Shown: one piece after another, positions 11,569-23,241 of the stretch | How the letters are laid out: each line of letters opens with the position of its first letter | How positions within the stretch are numbered: the stretch's first letter is position 1 | DNA from: Chrysopilus asiliformis | Lineage: Eukaryota > Arthropoda > Insecta > Diptera > Rhagionidae | Reading direction: 5' to 3' | DNA length: 64,000 nucleotides | Assembly: GCA_964034945.1 (NCBI GenBank) | Contig: OZ035960.1 | Location: forward strand, 28,507,487 to 28,571,486 | Notes under the pieces: generated by a model | The model's database searches: none | The model's input: the letters and a program-made list of their open reading frames with translations, nothing else | Told to the model about the DNA's origin: nothing | Made by a program: the position numbers and the translations under genes

Positions 11569-11806
11569 TTAACATCTAACTGCCACGACAGTTTTAAGCC
11601 TTTTTTGAATATTTAGTAGTCAGTCAAAAAGGCACTAAGAGAAAAAAAAATTGAAACAAAATTATACCTAAATGTTATTTTATTAAATGTGTGCAACTAC
11701 AAAAAATCGTTGCGGTTGCAGCGAACACTTTAATAATTTTCATTGTGGCCGTTGTATACAATTAAGTGTCAGGTCTTTTTGACTCACGTGGCAGTTAGAG
11801 TGTTAA
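11569..11806. mobile_element. piggyBac-type MITE, TTAA-flanked (230 bp)
   Basis: TTAA at 11569-11572 and 11803-11806 bounds an element with ends CATCTAACTGCCACG and CACGTGGCAGTTAGAGTG. An inverted copy of almost the same length is at 46428-46658. Both contain tgcaactacaaaaaatcgtt in one or the other orientation. There is no coding capacity. Confidence 0.85.
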
Positions 11807-12103
11807 ATAATTTTGTATGGGTTCACCAGAATTTTCAATTTATCGTACCACGAAATTGGTTAAATGACCCATGGCTAAATGGAAAAATACAAAAAATTGT
11901 GTGAATTGACTAAGGTCGTGGTAGAATATTTTATCGAATATTGTGTGGCAGCACATAACCAAAAATGTTAATTTTTAACGCTGCCAACAAGAGGCGTATG
12001 AAAAGCCTGAGACCCATATACTGAAAACGTGATTCCCATATACTGACGTTCGCGGGTTCAGTTCCGTCGACGGAATTTTCAATTTCTGTTATTTAGATTT
12101 TTA

Positions 12104-12620
12104 TACTCTATAAATTATTTTGTATATTAGATTTAGTATACCATTTGTAACGTATTGAACCAATCATCGGACACAAAAATGAACTACACCAGGATGTTAG
12201 GGATGACAAAAGATTTTGATTTCCGCACGTCCGTCCGTCTTTCTGTCGGTCTGTCCGTCCGTAAACACCACAACTTTCGAAGGGATTAAGCTAGAGACTT
12301 GAAATTTTGTACCGTTGCGTTTCTCGTAAATGGCTAGCCTGAGTTCTTGACTATTCCTTCCTCCCTCTCCCATACAAACGTAACAGTTTTTTGCAATTTT
12401 CTCGAAAACGGTGAGTCATATTGAAAAATTTATAAAGGTAAAATATGTTTAGAATAGGATTTTACATAACTTATCCATACTCAAAAATCCAATCGGACCA
12501 CTCCTTTCCCCCTTTCCCAAACAAATGATTTTTTGTAAAATAAACAATTCGTCTGTTATCATATAGAGTATTTGACGATAGGCCCCAGGCGATTGGCCCT
12601 TTAGCTTTTTTTTATGTTTC
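12104..12620 (-). mobile_element. family A Helentron-like element
   Basis: Minus-strand copy. The left edge gives the 3' end (tatactctata), followed by tagtataccatttgtaacg and gaactacaccaggatgttag; a GTCC/GTCT tract lies at 12225-12262. The right edge gives the 5' end with atcatatagagtatttgacg and then ccaggcgattggc, the complement of the 5' AATTGCCAGG..CCAATCGTCAAAT block. Confidence 0.75.
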
Positions 12621-12774
12621 TATGTTTTTTTATATTATTTTCATAAAAAAAATTTAGAAATTCCTAAAAGTTTCTTATCATAATTATGAAAAAGTCAAGC
12701 AAAAAAATAGTTTGGCAAAGATCTTTTGCACTTAACCATGTATGCTCATTTTAACTGTGATTCACCACAAGAAG

Positions 12775-12885
12775 CAAAGCCAGCCAAGTGGTAAAGCGCG
12801 CACAACACACAAAGAAAATTTATCAGAGACCAACGTGATTTGATAGGTCGAGTCGCACCCGGGAGCACACAAAACTTTTTTTTTT
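12775..12885 (+). repeat. possible tRNA-derived SINE head or decayed tRNA
   Basis: AGCCAAGTGGTAAAGCG resembles a Pol III box A of the tRNA-Ser/Leu kind. About 67 bases on, AGGTCGAGTCGCACCC resembles box B with one base missing. A T-rich run follows. No full cloverleaf was worked out, and no second copy was seen in the window. Confidence 0.25.
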
Positions 12886-13137
12886 TTTTGGTTTTTTATT
12901 AATTGGTTTTATTAAAAATAATAAATAATTATATGCATTTCATGTAAGAAACATCTTTGAATTTGGTAAAAATGAAGAAAAGTTTACCAAATTGATTTTC
13001 TTCCGAAATTTTGCTTTACCAAAAATCTTGGGTAAATTATCAAATTTCTTAGTTGGTGTTTTCCTTACCAAGAAATCGGTTAAGCTATACATACGATGAT
13101 TTTTGGTGTTTTCGCCTAATTATTTCTCTCTGTGTAG

Positions 13138-14715
13138 CATGGTTACACCAAATGTTTTAGAAATAACACTGACGTGTCTTACAAAATAACCTAAAGCACC
13201 AAAAGTGTTTGTATAATACAATGTTATGAAAAGGTTTACTATACAATGTAGCGTAACGTCGCTGATGTTATAGAAGTAAAAAAAAATATACGATGGTGCA
13301 GGCAGGTAAGAGATAAAGAAGCAAACCTTGAATGAGGGCGATGGAGCTGATTTAATGCTTTTCATTTTGAAAAGGACTTTTGGACCATATCATCAAATCT
13401 TGGAAATTTCTTATTCCATTAATCTGGACAAGTATTTCTGTTTTTCTGCTTTTTTCGTTATACGCTTTTTTCCTTTCACCCGTTTTCGGTTATTTTTTTA
13501 CTACTCACTTTTTTTTCGTTTCATACATTTAGAAATTCCGTTATCGTTACTGCTAGTATCTTGGCTTTTGGTTCCCAAAGTTTTAGATTTCTCTTCCCTT
13601 TTTGCCTGCTACTCCTACTGCAACATGTCTACATGATTCCTTCAATTTCTTGTGATTTTATAGCTTCCTGGCCCCTTTGTTAGGACCAATGTTTTCTTCC
13701 GAAATGAGAGCAAGTGAATAAGTATTAGAAGAAAATGGAAAAAAAACATTGGGCATTTCTTATGTGGATGATGGGAGAGACAAAGAATTTTCGTAGATGA
13801 AATCAGGTCAGACAAAGATGTTACACGAAAAGAATTAAGGAAATAAGGGTTGAAAATTATATCACTGTCATATCCTAAAGATAAAAATAAACTTGTTAAA
13901 GCTAGAATTCTATCAAGATCCTAATACGTGTGTAGTCACATAATGAAAATGAAAACATTTATACTCGTAAATTCTGGAAAAAATCTAACAAATACAATAA
14001 TATCAGAAAGTTAATTTTACAGGCAATCTCAAAACTAAACAATAGAATAACCTTTATGTCTATTTTTGATCCTATATGTGTTTTTTTGTAGGTATATTTT
14101 TTTTAAAGACTTAAACAGCATTCAAAAGTAATCTATCCAGTGAATACTTATCTGATTAAAGAAAAATAAATACATAGAAGTCGAATTGAGAACCTCTTCT
14201 TTTTGGAAGTCGGCTAAACATAGAGTTATAGAAAGTTTATACCGAAATTCTTTGAAACTAGAAAATAGTTGCAACTTTGAAATTAGGAAAATTTTCTTCA
14301 GTTCAAATAAATTTTTCTTTGAAATAATGAAAAGATTTATGTAGTTTTTAAATGGTTTTAGTTTTGGCCTAAGTTGGGGTTACAGAGAAAACAAGTAATT
14401 TTAGATTCATTTGACAATGTGAGTGTGAAGGAGACGCGACACGTTTCTAGTGGATGTGAACGAGAAAAAAACAGTGCCAGGCGAATCTGTCAGTTTGTCG
14501 ATCTGTCCGTTTGACATATCCTAAATAACTCTAGAAAGCGTTGAGCTAGCGATTTGACATTTGTTGAAAATGAGTTTTATAAAAATTGTAGTTCTCTATC
14601 GACTTTTGCAAAACTAGCGGCAGCTATAAGAGGTACATTATATACAATTATTTTGAAAAAATACGGTATTTTGAAAATTTATCGAAATCTATGCCCTTAT
14701 GGGAAAAAATCAATG
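13138..14715. other. single-copy non-coding sequence
   Basis: The frame at 13328-13636 is rich in Phe, Leu and Tyr from T-rich DNA and is not a credible gene. A single weak GTCT-like string appears near 14490-14510. Nothing else was recognised. Confidence 0.45.
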
Positions 14716-15196
14716 AGGGTATTCACAATCCTCTTTTAATTTTCGGTATTTGGTATTTTCGGTAATATTAAAAGACTGAAAATATTCTGCTGTGAACATC
14801 CCACAGCACAGATTTGAGAACAGCGCTTTTATTGGATACGTGACCAAATCATGAACTGCGAATTTAATTGTAAAATATGTCACATACCTTTAAATCCATG
14901 TTTGATGTATTCTTTTGAATTTTATTGTGGCAACGGCTATCAAAATTGAAAAAATTTGCAGTCCGATGAGATAATCAGCTTGACAACTAAAAACAATACT
15001 AGCGCCACTCGCGGTTGATTCTTGATACCGAATAAGCGGGCCGGAAAACACGACTCAAGGCATGTCTACAATTACCGAATCTGGTAATTCATTTTTACAT
15101 GAACCAAATTACCGTCTCGGTAAAAATCTGTTAAATTTGACTGAATTACCGAGCGGTAAATTTACCCGCAATTTAAAAGACGACTGTGAATACCCT
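14716..15196. mobile_element. TIR element, ends AGGGTATTCACA
   Basis: The left end AGGGTATTCACA and right end TGTGAATACCCT are perfect inverted repeats of 12 bp. Similar ends (GGGTATTCACTCTT with ATCGTAG) bound the element at 54099-55434, suggesting one family. No clear target duplication and no transposase were seen. Confidence 0.6.
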
Positions 15197-15299
15197 GAAT
15201 ATAACAAAATTTCAAACATAAACATTTTCCGCATTTTTTGCCTTTGCAGTTTTTTTTCCGATACTAAATATTGCAGAGGAAAGTTTTGTGTTGATCACA

Positions 15300-15873
15300 A
15301 CTGACATTATTTTCTTATATATAGTAACATAAAGTATTGTATTCATGAAAAATTTCGACCCAAAAACAAAAACATTTCCCGAGCACTTCTGAGTCAATTG
15401 TAGCATTATTACAAAAATGTATTTCTGTCTGCCTGTCAGTCTGTCCGATTTTGTACAAGATTTCTCAAAAATTAATACAGCTAGAGCCATGAAATTTTAC
15501 AGGCATGTTTGGTCCTGGAATGGAACGATCTTATCAACGTTTAGTGGAAATGCGTTAACCCAAAGTAACCAAAATGGCGGCTTTTTAAAAATCGCAATTT
15601 CGTTTTTTTGTCATTAACTCCGAAATGACGCATTGTTCAGTAGTCTTATGGACAACAAAAGTTGAAAACAGTAAAATTTCCTACACCTTTGTCTTTTACT
15701 AGATCTCGATATTTCAAATTTGTATCAAGATATGCCGTTATTTACAGGTTGTCGGTTTTTCGGTAGATGACTTAAACAAAATGATTTTTGCTACAATTTT
15801 GTATTTAGCTATAATCCGCTATCTTTGACCGTTATTGAGATATTTTCATAAAAAATTTAAAAAATATATTGTC
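15300..15873 (+). mobile_element. family E microsatellite-bearing repeat
   Basis: It starts near aaagtattgtattcatg, has cgagcacttctgagtcaatt, a short GTCT tract (15424-15450), then gatttctcaaaaattaatac and ccaaaatggcggctttt. The tail holds cgctatctttgaccgttatt. It aligns by eye along its length with 35035-35380. Confidence 0.7.
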
Positions 15874-15875
15874 TT

Positions 15876-16412
15876 TGGCAATAAGTTCTTAGCGTTTTTT
15901 TTTGTTGAAAATTTTCTTTATTTTTGCTTCAAATTACAAATGGATTTTATTCAAAATATGTTCATTGGAATCTAAAACCTTAGCTCATGTTTCAGGCAAA
16001 AGACGAATTCCTTGAGTGAAGAAGGTCTCATGGTTTCTAACGGTTTCAATAGTACACAACGCCTTTAAATCCCATACATGCCCATAGTATACAAATCACC
16101 ACTTTTTAAGCGATGCATCCGAAATCTGCATGGGGCTTCTGGTAGAGCATGATTGTCATAGGCTTTCACAAGCCAACAATACGATTTCGCGGAATTTTTC
16201 TTCAAAAAATGGTGATGAAGTAAAACTTCCCGCTAATGACTTTTACTGGGCACAAAACTCGACATTTTCAACAAGAGTAAAATAATAGTTTTTTACGTTT
16301 CCAACAAATGTCACATACTATGTGTGACAGCTAACACATACAAATTCCAAACTTAACTTCGGAACGGCTACCGGCATCTATTCAGAATCGCTAAGAACTT
16401 ATTCCCATAGCC
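15876..16412 (-). mobile_element. internally deleted mariner-like element
   Basis: Ends are inverted: ggcaataagttcttagcg at left and cgctaagaacttattccc at right. Minus-strand conceptual pieces show mariner-like N-terminal text, with ACESL, DNHALPE and then RLKSGDL. This runs almost directly into WDLKALCTIETV (compare the WDWKGVVYYELL block), then FFTQGIRLLPE near the C-terminus. The central catalytic part is missing and the frame is broken. A related copy at 49838-50150 keeps the APSDYHLF block that this copy lacks. Confidence 0.65.
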
Positions 16413-16438
16413 AATTTTTTTACGAATTTCTAGCAAAC

Positions 16439-16589
16439 TAAAGCTAGATTCAGACTAACGATTGCGATTACGATTGAGGTTCTTCGACCAATGAGATCAA
16501 ATCTTTCATTTTCATGTCGTTGAAAGCTTTGATCTCATTGGTCAAGAAGCTTCAATCGTAATCGGAATCATTAGTGTGAATTGGGCTTA
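16439..16589. mobile_element. palindromic MITE, TIR TTAAGCCCAATTCA
   Basis: The left arm includes CAGACTAACGATTGCGATTA and gaccaatgagatcaaa. The right arm is the complement, with tttgatctcattggtc, aatcgtaatcggaatcatta and ttgggcttaa. A second copy at 24212-24823 contains a LINE insertion. The superfamily is unknown. Confidence 0.75.
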
Positions 16590-18334
16590 ATGGTTTTTCG
16601 AAAAAAAAAACAGGTTAAGGTAGGATTAAAGATATTAGAATTCTCTACATTTTTGCCTGTTACCATAAATTAATAGCTTTTACTGCTATCGAGATATTTT
16701 AGATTTTGTAAAAAAATAAAACAAAACTTCTCGGATATTTTTAAATGTTTTAGAAAATGTTATGTTACCTTAAGTTTAAATACACTTAAAATCTATAAAG
16801 TACTTATTATTTTACACTAAATCTATTTACACACAACTTCATTCAACTTGTTCAAAATATCCTTATACTGAATTGAATAGATTACACTGTCGAAATTGAT
16901 TTGATTACTACCCAACTAAATTCTTGAAACCAACATATGTACTTGTCGTTGGAGAGCATTTTGATGAAATTTTACAGATGGAATATCCTATTACAACACA
17001 AGTAAGCAGACTTCAAATACTTTAAATTAAAACATAAGATTCATCAAATGTTAGTTACAAGTTAGAAGTCTCTTCCATTCGATGATGTCGTCTGCATCTC
17101 AAATCCGCCTTCAATTCAAATTTTGTCGGTATACAGTCTGCAAACATAAATGCATCATCGTCATCTTTAACGTCTTCATAATGAACCTTACATCCTTCCT
17201 AAAGTCTTAAGTACATGATTGAAGTAATGAAATCTAAATATAGTGCTTCATGCGATTTGATATACTTGTATATTTATTATACGTACATACTTCTGTGTAA
17301 TTCTTGTTGGTATTTAGTGATGAGTGTGGTTAAAATCACATCCTCTTATGTTCTATGAACTTCCAGTCTAGATAATATTACGGGGTTATATGTGCGAGTA
17401 TGGCATTTGATACTTGTACGTCTAGTTTCAACTTACCTACATTAATCAAAGATTATTTAGAGGATTATTTGCGTTGTTAATATTACATCAATCGATTGAT
17501 TTACAATTCTGCATGCGTAATTCTCATTGAAATTGATCCTATAGCGGGATGACAAATCTTTAAGAAGGTTTTAGAGTCATTTATAATCAAAATATAAATC
17601 TAATATTAGGAAAAAACAATTAAATCTGCATTTGCAATAGGATTTTATTCACTGGAAAACTTTTTCTAAGAACACAAAAAGTTAACTCACCTGAAACGGA
17701 ATCAATATCGATTTATTCGACTATGTCTTTATCTCACACCTAAATATTGACTTATTGTTACCAAAGGAAGTCTTAATAAAATATTGACTACACTGAGAAA
17801 AATGGAGTAATGGTTTTAAGCCTGCTGCAGGAATTCTTTAGTTAGTACCTCTTGGGCCCCCTATATGAGCTGTATGTTTACTCACAGACGGTATCTGTCA
17901 ACCTACAGCAAGGTCAAGGGAAAAAAATATTTAAGGCAAGTGAAGTCAGCTTGCAATATTAGTATAACTTTGATTAGAGCAGGAATTGCGACGATGGAAG
18001 AGATTATAAGTTCTAGCATGACTATAAAAGATGACAATTTTGTTCACGACATGTAAACATTATACTTGCACAAGGCAAACTAAAAAAAATGGGCGAAAAA
18101 CAACCTGCCACAGGTAAACAAAAAAAATGCTTACTTGTAGCACATGTACGTGTCAAGTATTGTTAGTTGAAATAGAAATATATGGGCTAATGTTTTTATT
18201 TTTTTATTTCTTTATTTATTTATTTATTTATTTTTAATTTGGAAAAATTTTCATTTAAAAGTTTTGTTGTTTTTCATATAAAAATTTTCTTTCACTCATA
18301 TTTTGTACGTGTTTGGTGAACTCGGAGGATTCAA
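16590..18334. other. mostly single-copy non-coding sequence
   Basis: About 16605-16740 continues family E-like text (gatattagaattctctacat). The rest is AT-rich and unique. The open frame at 17865-18056 has no recognisable domain. A (TTTA)n run lies at 18200-18232. Confidence 0.4.
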
Positions 18335-18668
18335 CACGTTGACTGCCGCCACGGAAGCGAAAAAATCTGGTCAGAGGCCAGTAGAATTTTTTTATGAATT
18401 GCCTTGAAATGATATTTTTTTTTTTCGAATTTCCGAGGTATATTTCAAGATATCGCTTATGGTTCCACATTAAACTCAAATCATAGGTCAAATATCAAAA
18501 AAGGTTTCCCACACCGTCTATTACTTATTTATAAGTTTTATACAGTTCAGCGAATCCAATGCATTACCATGAAGTAAAGTGCTGTGAGACCACATGTATC
18601 TAACACGGCCTAAGCAGCCCATTTTAATGTGAGACCTCGCCCGTCTCATGTGGCAGTCAACGTGTTAT
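18331..18668. mobile_element. piggyBac-type MITE, CACGTTGACTGCC ends
   Basis: The ends are CACGTTGACTGCCGCCAC and GTGGCAGTCAACGTG, perfect to the 15th base. The flanks TCAA and TTAT are each one change from TTAA. A shorter element with the same CACGTTGACTGCC terminus lies at 42887-43050. Confidence 0.7.
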
Positions 18669-19230
18669 GCGGCAGTCACACGACGCTGTTTTGCCAGCGC
18701 TGCTAGCTGTTTGGCTGTTATGCGGCAGTCACACGACGCTGTTTTGCCAGCGCTGCTAGATATTGGGTTAGTAGCGCTGGCAAATAGCAACAGCAGGCAG
18801 CGTACTGAGAGGGTTCACACGATTTATTGCGGCAGTCACACGACGCTGTTTTGCCAGCGCTGCTAGCTGTTTGGCTGTTAACAGCCGTTTCAGCAGCACC
18901 GTGTGAACCCTAGTAGGCTGCTACTAACAGCAGCAGCCCGATGATTTTAGCAGCGCTATTGAAGTAGAGACCGTTCCACTTTGCCAGCGCTACTAGGGAT
19001 CACGTGACCCTGTTGCATGGTTACTGAGCTGTCAAAAGTCTGATAAGTGGAAAAGTTTGTTTATTTTAAGTTGTTATTTTACGTTTATTCATTTAAATTT
19101 GTATGTTACGTTTATTATTTAAAAAATCGCCCAAATTCAAATGTCAAACGACGGTTTTGCTGTTTGCCAGCGCTACTAACTAACCCAATATCTAGCAGCG
19201 CTGACAAAACAGCGTCGTGTGACTGCCGTA
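18665..19230. repeat. long inverted repeat with repeated GCGGCAGTCACACG ends
   Basis: Arms of about 65 bp (18722-18784 and 19163-19228) are complementary: gcggcagtcacacgacgctg through gatattgggttagtagcgct on the left. The 38-bp head gcggcagtcacacgacgctg...gctgctag also recurs directly at about 18670 and 18831, so three direct copies and one inverted copy are present. It looks like a TIR element whose end has been duplicated. The frame at 18648-18866 is only this repeat. Confidence 0.7.
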
Positions 19231-20479
19231 TTAGGGCAAGTTCAAGCTGATCGGGTCCATCGGAGCCATCGACTCGACCGGTTGCCTCGCCCGCTAGCAA
19301 GGATGAAGGAAGTAGGGCATCCCATTGTTCCCAACCTTCTAACATTTAAAAAAAATCGAGACATTTTTTACCACAAACCAACTGTTGGTCTGTGGAAGCC
19401 GATTGCTTTTCTTTTGTTAAACTATGCAGGTTGTCTGTTCAACTGAGGAAAGTAAAGTTCAATTGTGGCAGGTAATTATCACAATAAAGCTCATAGCTTT
19501 CGTAGGGTTTATACATCTCTGACAGGCAACACTTCATCTTTGGCACACGGTGAAAATGTTTGGCTACTGTAACTGAAATTTTACCTGGACTAGTTGTAAA
19601 ATGTTGTAAATTTCTATCTCCAAAAACTTCGTTCGCCAGAGCACATGCAAAGTTACCTTGTCCAAAAAATCTACTCCAGTTGGCGAACTTTTTTCTCTGA
19701 GTGTATACCTACATATATTTTTCATTAAACAAATATTTTTGAAGTCCATAATAAATATTCTATTTTCATGTTTGTTTGTCACTTTGACATTGATTGGAAC
19801 AAATCAACTTAAGTAAAAGACAGACAAAAGTTTGTATATTCGAACCTCAAGCAGAATCAAAATGGATTTTGTCGGTATGTTTTTCTAAATTTTCTTAATC
19901 GAGTTTTTCAACAGGTAACATTTTTGTATGCAGCTTAAATTCAAGATAAAGCTGTTTTTCTTTCTAAATTATAAGAATACATACGCATACCATGGTGATG
20001 TTTTATTTCATGAATTTACAAGTTTAATATATTTATTTAAAAAAACTATGTTTAAATGATTGAAATAAATACAAATATTTAATATCAAGTAATTATCACG
20101 CAATTCAATATGTAGAAATTCCACAAAATTTAAAATGTGTTTTCTTTTTCCTATGCATGAAAATGAAATATTACCTAAAATATTTTCTGGTTATTTCGTT
20201 TGGTACCCAAAGTTCACTGTCCCTTAAATCAAGCAATGTCAATTTAGGAGAACGAGAATCAGACAGACACTTCAGGAAATTATAAATTTTTGATGTGCTC
20301 TTAGTTCTCCGTCACTTCAAAAACGTTGTTGTAGACTAAAATTATCTAAATGAACAATTTTCCCAACATCCTGTTCCTGTTTTATTGATAGATTCTTTGG
20401 CCTGCGTGTGGAAGCTATGTTGGTATGCAAATAATAAAAAAAAAACACAATTTTCAAATGATTATTTTTACTTTTGCAG
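19231..20479 (+). other. non-coding; intron upstream of first visible transporter exon
   Basis: The AG acceptor before 20480 shows that transcribed upstream sequence exists, so this stretch is presumably intron of the zinc transporter gene. No exon for TM1-TM2 was found; the expected His/Asp-rich TM2 text could not be read in any frame. Weak splice-like strings are at 19874 and 20392-20430. Confidence 0.5.
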
Positions 20480-20659
20480 GATGTCCTTTGGATGGTATCG
20501 AGCGGAAGTTATTGGCGCTCTTGCATCCGTTGTTATGATTTGGGTTATAACTGCCATCCTTGTTTGGCTAGCAGTACAACGAATTATTCATCAGGACTAC
20601 GATCTGAATGCCGGCATAATGCTGATAACTTCTGTATTGGCTATTATTGTGAATTTAAT
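20480..20659 (+). CDS. zinc transporter (SLC30A2/3/4/8, ZnT35C-like), exon for TM3-TM4
   Basis: The gene product is a cation diffusion facilitator that moves Zn2+ out of the cytosol into vesicles or organelles, probably by Zn2+/H+ exchange. This exon follows CTTTTGCAG, begins with the last base of a codon, and encodes MSFGWYRAEVIGAL, the conserved start of TM3. Hydrophobic TM3 (VMIWVITAILVWLAVQ) and TM4 (GIMLITSVLAIIVNL) follow. It ends AAT TTA AT before GTAAGT (phase 2), and the split codon joins to the exon at 36074 as Ile-Met-Gly, as in ZnT2 relatives. Exons for the cytosolic N-terminus, TM1 and TM2 (with the first HxxxD zinc site) are not in the window. The following intron is 15.4 kb and crowded with transposons. 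Family call is firm; orthology to one insect gene is not shown. Confidence 0.93.
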
Positions 20660-20699
20660 GTAAGTACTCTGAAAGTATTTTTTAAAAAATTTTAAAATA

Positions 20700-21334
20700 T
20701 TAAAAAAAAGTTGGAAGATTTGATTGCAGTAAAGGAAGAGTAATCAAACAATAGGTATTCTGTTTATATGTAGGTATAGGGAAACGTGGATACCCAGCAC
20801 AAAATGGGCTACCCCTTTTCCACCGCCTGATGAGTCGATGAACTGAACCAATTTTTGTATTTGGCATGGATATTATGAGAAGCAAATTTTAAAACGTAAA
20901 AATCCCCCTTTCCTTTATCACTTTAAACCCCCTCTTCTTGTATCTTTTGATTTGCTGAGCTGGACCGATTTTGACCCGGTTTTCACCATTCGGTTGGTGA
21001 TGGAAATTACGTGAAATAAGCAGTTGTGATTAACACAAAACTTTCCTCTGCAATATTTTGTTTCGGAAAAAATATCTCAAAAATATATAAAAAATAATAT
21101 TTTTTTAAATATCTCGAGAACCGCTAAAGATACATAAAAACCGTTAAAGGAAAAAAGGAAATTTTATTTCATTTGAATCTGGTTATATTCATTTTTTCAT
21201 TATAGCGCATAGTTTTCGACAAATTTTCCAGAAACCGAGAAATTTTCAAAAGACTTAATTTTTTAAAAATTTTGAGAACCGTTAGAGATATGTATAAACC
21301 ATTAGAGCAAAAAATATAAAATTTTATTTCCTGT
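20700..21334. repeat. intronic tandem-type repeat (family F/H text)
   Basis: Phrases such as tatctcgagaaccgctaaag, then aaaaaccgttaaaggaaaa and agttttcgacaaattttcc recur with about 170-bp spacing and resume after the insertion, at 22550-22680. Similar text lies at 49310-49460, 49745-49830 and 53620-53930. No termini were defined. About 20700-21000 is otherwise unique. Confidence 0.5.
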
Positions 21335-22542
21335 CAGGGACGGGAAACGAAACAAAAAATCGTAACGTTATACATTTCGTTACGTAACGAAATTGAACTT
21401 TTATTTCGTTACGTTATTTCGTTTTGTAACGATAAAAAAGTTTATTTCGTTACGTTATAACGTTATATTTCGTTACACATTGTATGGAAACTGAAAACAA
21501 AAAAACGCACTTTAATAATAGTTTGTCAGAAAGTAATTCAGTTCAGTTTCCATAAAAATAAATTCTATAAAAAATAATAAAACATAGCAAAATGAAAATA
21601 CAAATAAAAACAAAAAAAAATAAAATAGTGATTACTAAGTTAAAAAATCGACATTTTGGTCAATATCAAAGATATAGAATTTTAAGCTATTTTGACGTCG
21701 CTGATTCTGAGTCGCACTTAGCTTTCGCGAAATTCACTCTACTTCTGGAGTTACTAAAAAGAAAATATTTTCGATACCAACAAAGTTGCTTGAAAGATTT
21801 CCTTTTTCGTATCTCCAGAAATAGAGGGAATCGGGCCAAAACAAAATCCGATTTATGTAAGGGCCATATCTATCAGTTTTCCATCAGTCGCAACTGTTAC
21901 GGTACTCGTCAGTTTTCCATCAGTTTTCCATCAGTTTTTTACATCCAGTTAAGCGTTCACATCTATCAGTTGCGACTGACAGTTTTTTGTGAAAAATTTC
22001 CATTCATTTTGATTGTAGAGTTCAAAAAATACCGGTGGATAATAAAGAGAGAGTGTGTGTATGCAATATTATTGCATTAAGTTCAACAAATAATTTTTGG
22101 TTCTATTCTAATGCGATACGACTGACGCGACTGACGGGACTGACGCGAACATTCACACCAATCAGTTTCCCATCAATTTCCCAAAAACTGATGGAAAACT
22201 GATAGATGTGGCCCTACATTAGAATCAAAATACGATTAAAAATACTACTCCAATATTTTTTATTATATTCTATGCAGGTGGCAGGTCTGTGGGGTTATAC
22301 TTGATGAACTTTTGTGGAAAATTTCTCAAAAAAATAATACTGAACAAAACAAGGAAAAATTAATAAATAACGAAAAAACGTAATATTTTTTTTCGTTTTT
22401 CGTTACGTTTTTCGTCATTGTAACGGAATTGAATTTCTATAACGTTATAACGTAATTATGAAGAAATAACCCGAAAATCATTTCGTTATTTCGTTATTTC
22501 GTTACGTTAATCATTTCGTTATTTCGTTATTTCCTGTTTCCT
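21335..22542. mobile_element. possible hAT-like element rich in CGTTACGTTATTTCG
   Basis: The left end is CAGGGACGGGAAACGAAA; the right end has TTTCCTGTTTCCTA, an imperfect complement. Both flanks are many short repeats of cgttacgttatttcgtt in opposite orientation. The host repeat (gttttcgac text) is continuous on removal. The 162-codon frame at 21592-22080 has no recognisable transposase motif. No exact target duplication was found. Confidence 0.45.
21860..22215. mobile_element. nested TIR element, AGGGCCAYATCTATCAG ends
   Basis: AGGGCCATATCTATCAGTTT at left and AAACTGATAGATGTGGCCCT at right are inverted repeats. The interior repeats cagttttccatcagt several times and has ACTGACGCGACTGACGGG. 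It sits inside the CGTTACG-rich element. Superfamily not assigned. Confidence 0.65.
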
Positions 22543-22742
22543 ACAAATTTGGTTATAAGTAAATTTAGTTTTCGACAGATTTTCAAAAAACTGTATTTTC
22601 TTCAAATATCCTGACAACCGTTAAAGCAGAAAATGTAGAAAATTTTTGCGTCTATTTCATACGCAGGGCAAGTTTTGCCATGCTGCTTGCAGGTCAATAA
22701 AAAACATTAGGTTTTGATGAAAAAATGAGAAACCCTTTTAAA

Positions 22743-23000
22743 TGTGTCTATTGGGTTTAAAACGAATCTATTCCATTTTTGAAAAAAAATTAAGTTACGA
22801 TTGATTTTGGTTCCTACTGTTGGTTCCCACGACTTACTTAACCATTCGTTATGATCAAAACGGTTTTATGCCGTTAAAAATCGGTTTGAACATAACGAAT
22901 GGTTAAGTAAGTCGTGGGAACCAACAGTAGGAACCAAAATCAATCGTAACTTATTTTTTTTCAAAAATGGAATAGATTCGTTTTGGACCCAATAGACACA
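22743..23000. repeat. long foldback, arms of about 105 bp
   Basis: The left arm runs from tgtgtctattggg through ccattcgttatg; the right arm mirrors it from cataacgaatgg to cccaatagacaca. The loop of about 40 bp holds aaacggttttatgccgttaa. The arms are nearly identical, which points to recent formation or to gene conversion between arms. No coding sequence. Confidence 0.9.
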
Positions 23001-23241
23001 AATATGGCTATACTTTTATCCCAAATTATGCCAAAAATTTAAACAAAAAACTGTATAAAGAAAATTGGTATAGGAGGTACCCGTTATCGCTACCGTTACT
23101 TTCCTAAAAGTTAATAGAAAGCTATGATTTTTGTAAAACTTATTTAGGAAACTACGATGTTTGTAACACTTATTTATAAAAAAATTCAAGTCGCTAGCTC
23201 AACGCGTTCTCGAGTTATTTGAGATACGTAAGAGTGGAAAT

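Larger units (their letters stand above)
11525..13137. mobile_element. possible large TIR element holding nested insertions
   Basis: ACACAGAGAGAAAAATT at the left is matched by AATTATTTCTCTCTGTGT at the right. The interior holds a TTAA MITE (11573-11802), a family A copy (12104-12620) and a tRNA-like segment (12775-12885). The pairing of the two ends is inferred from the inverted repeat only; no target duplication was confirmed. Confidence 0.35.

Noticed and set aside
13328..13636. 102-codon hydrophobic frame
   Set aside because: Phe/Tyr/Leu-rich reading of T-rich DNA with no signal of a membrane protein family.
19862..19880. ATG GAT TTT GTC G/GTATGT as a possible upstream transporter exon
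   Set aside because: Too short, and its phase and sequence do not supply the missing N-terminus or TM1-TM2.
20393..20431. Mini-exon between TTGATAG and GTATGC just before the TM3 exon
   Set aside because: Its translation does not match the conserved text before TM3 in this family.
21592..22080. 162-codon frame
   Set aside because: It crosses the boundary of a nested TIR element and has no recognisable protein motif.
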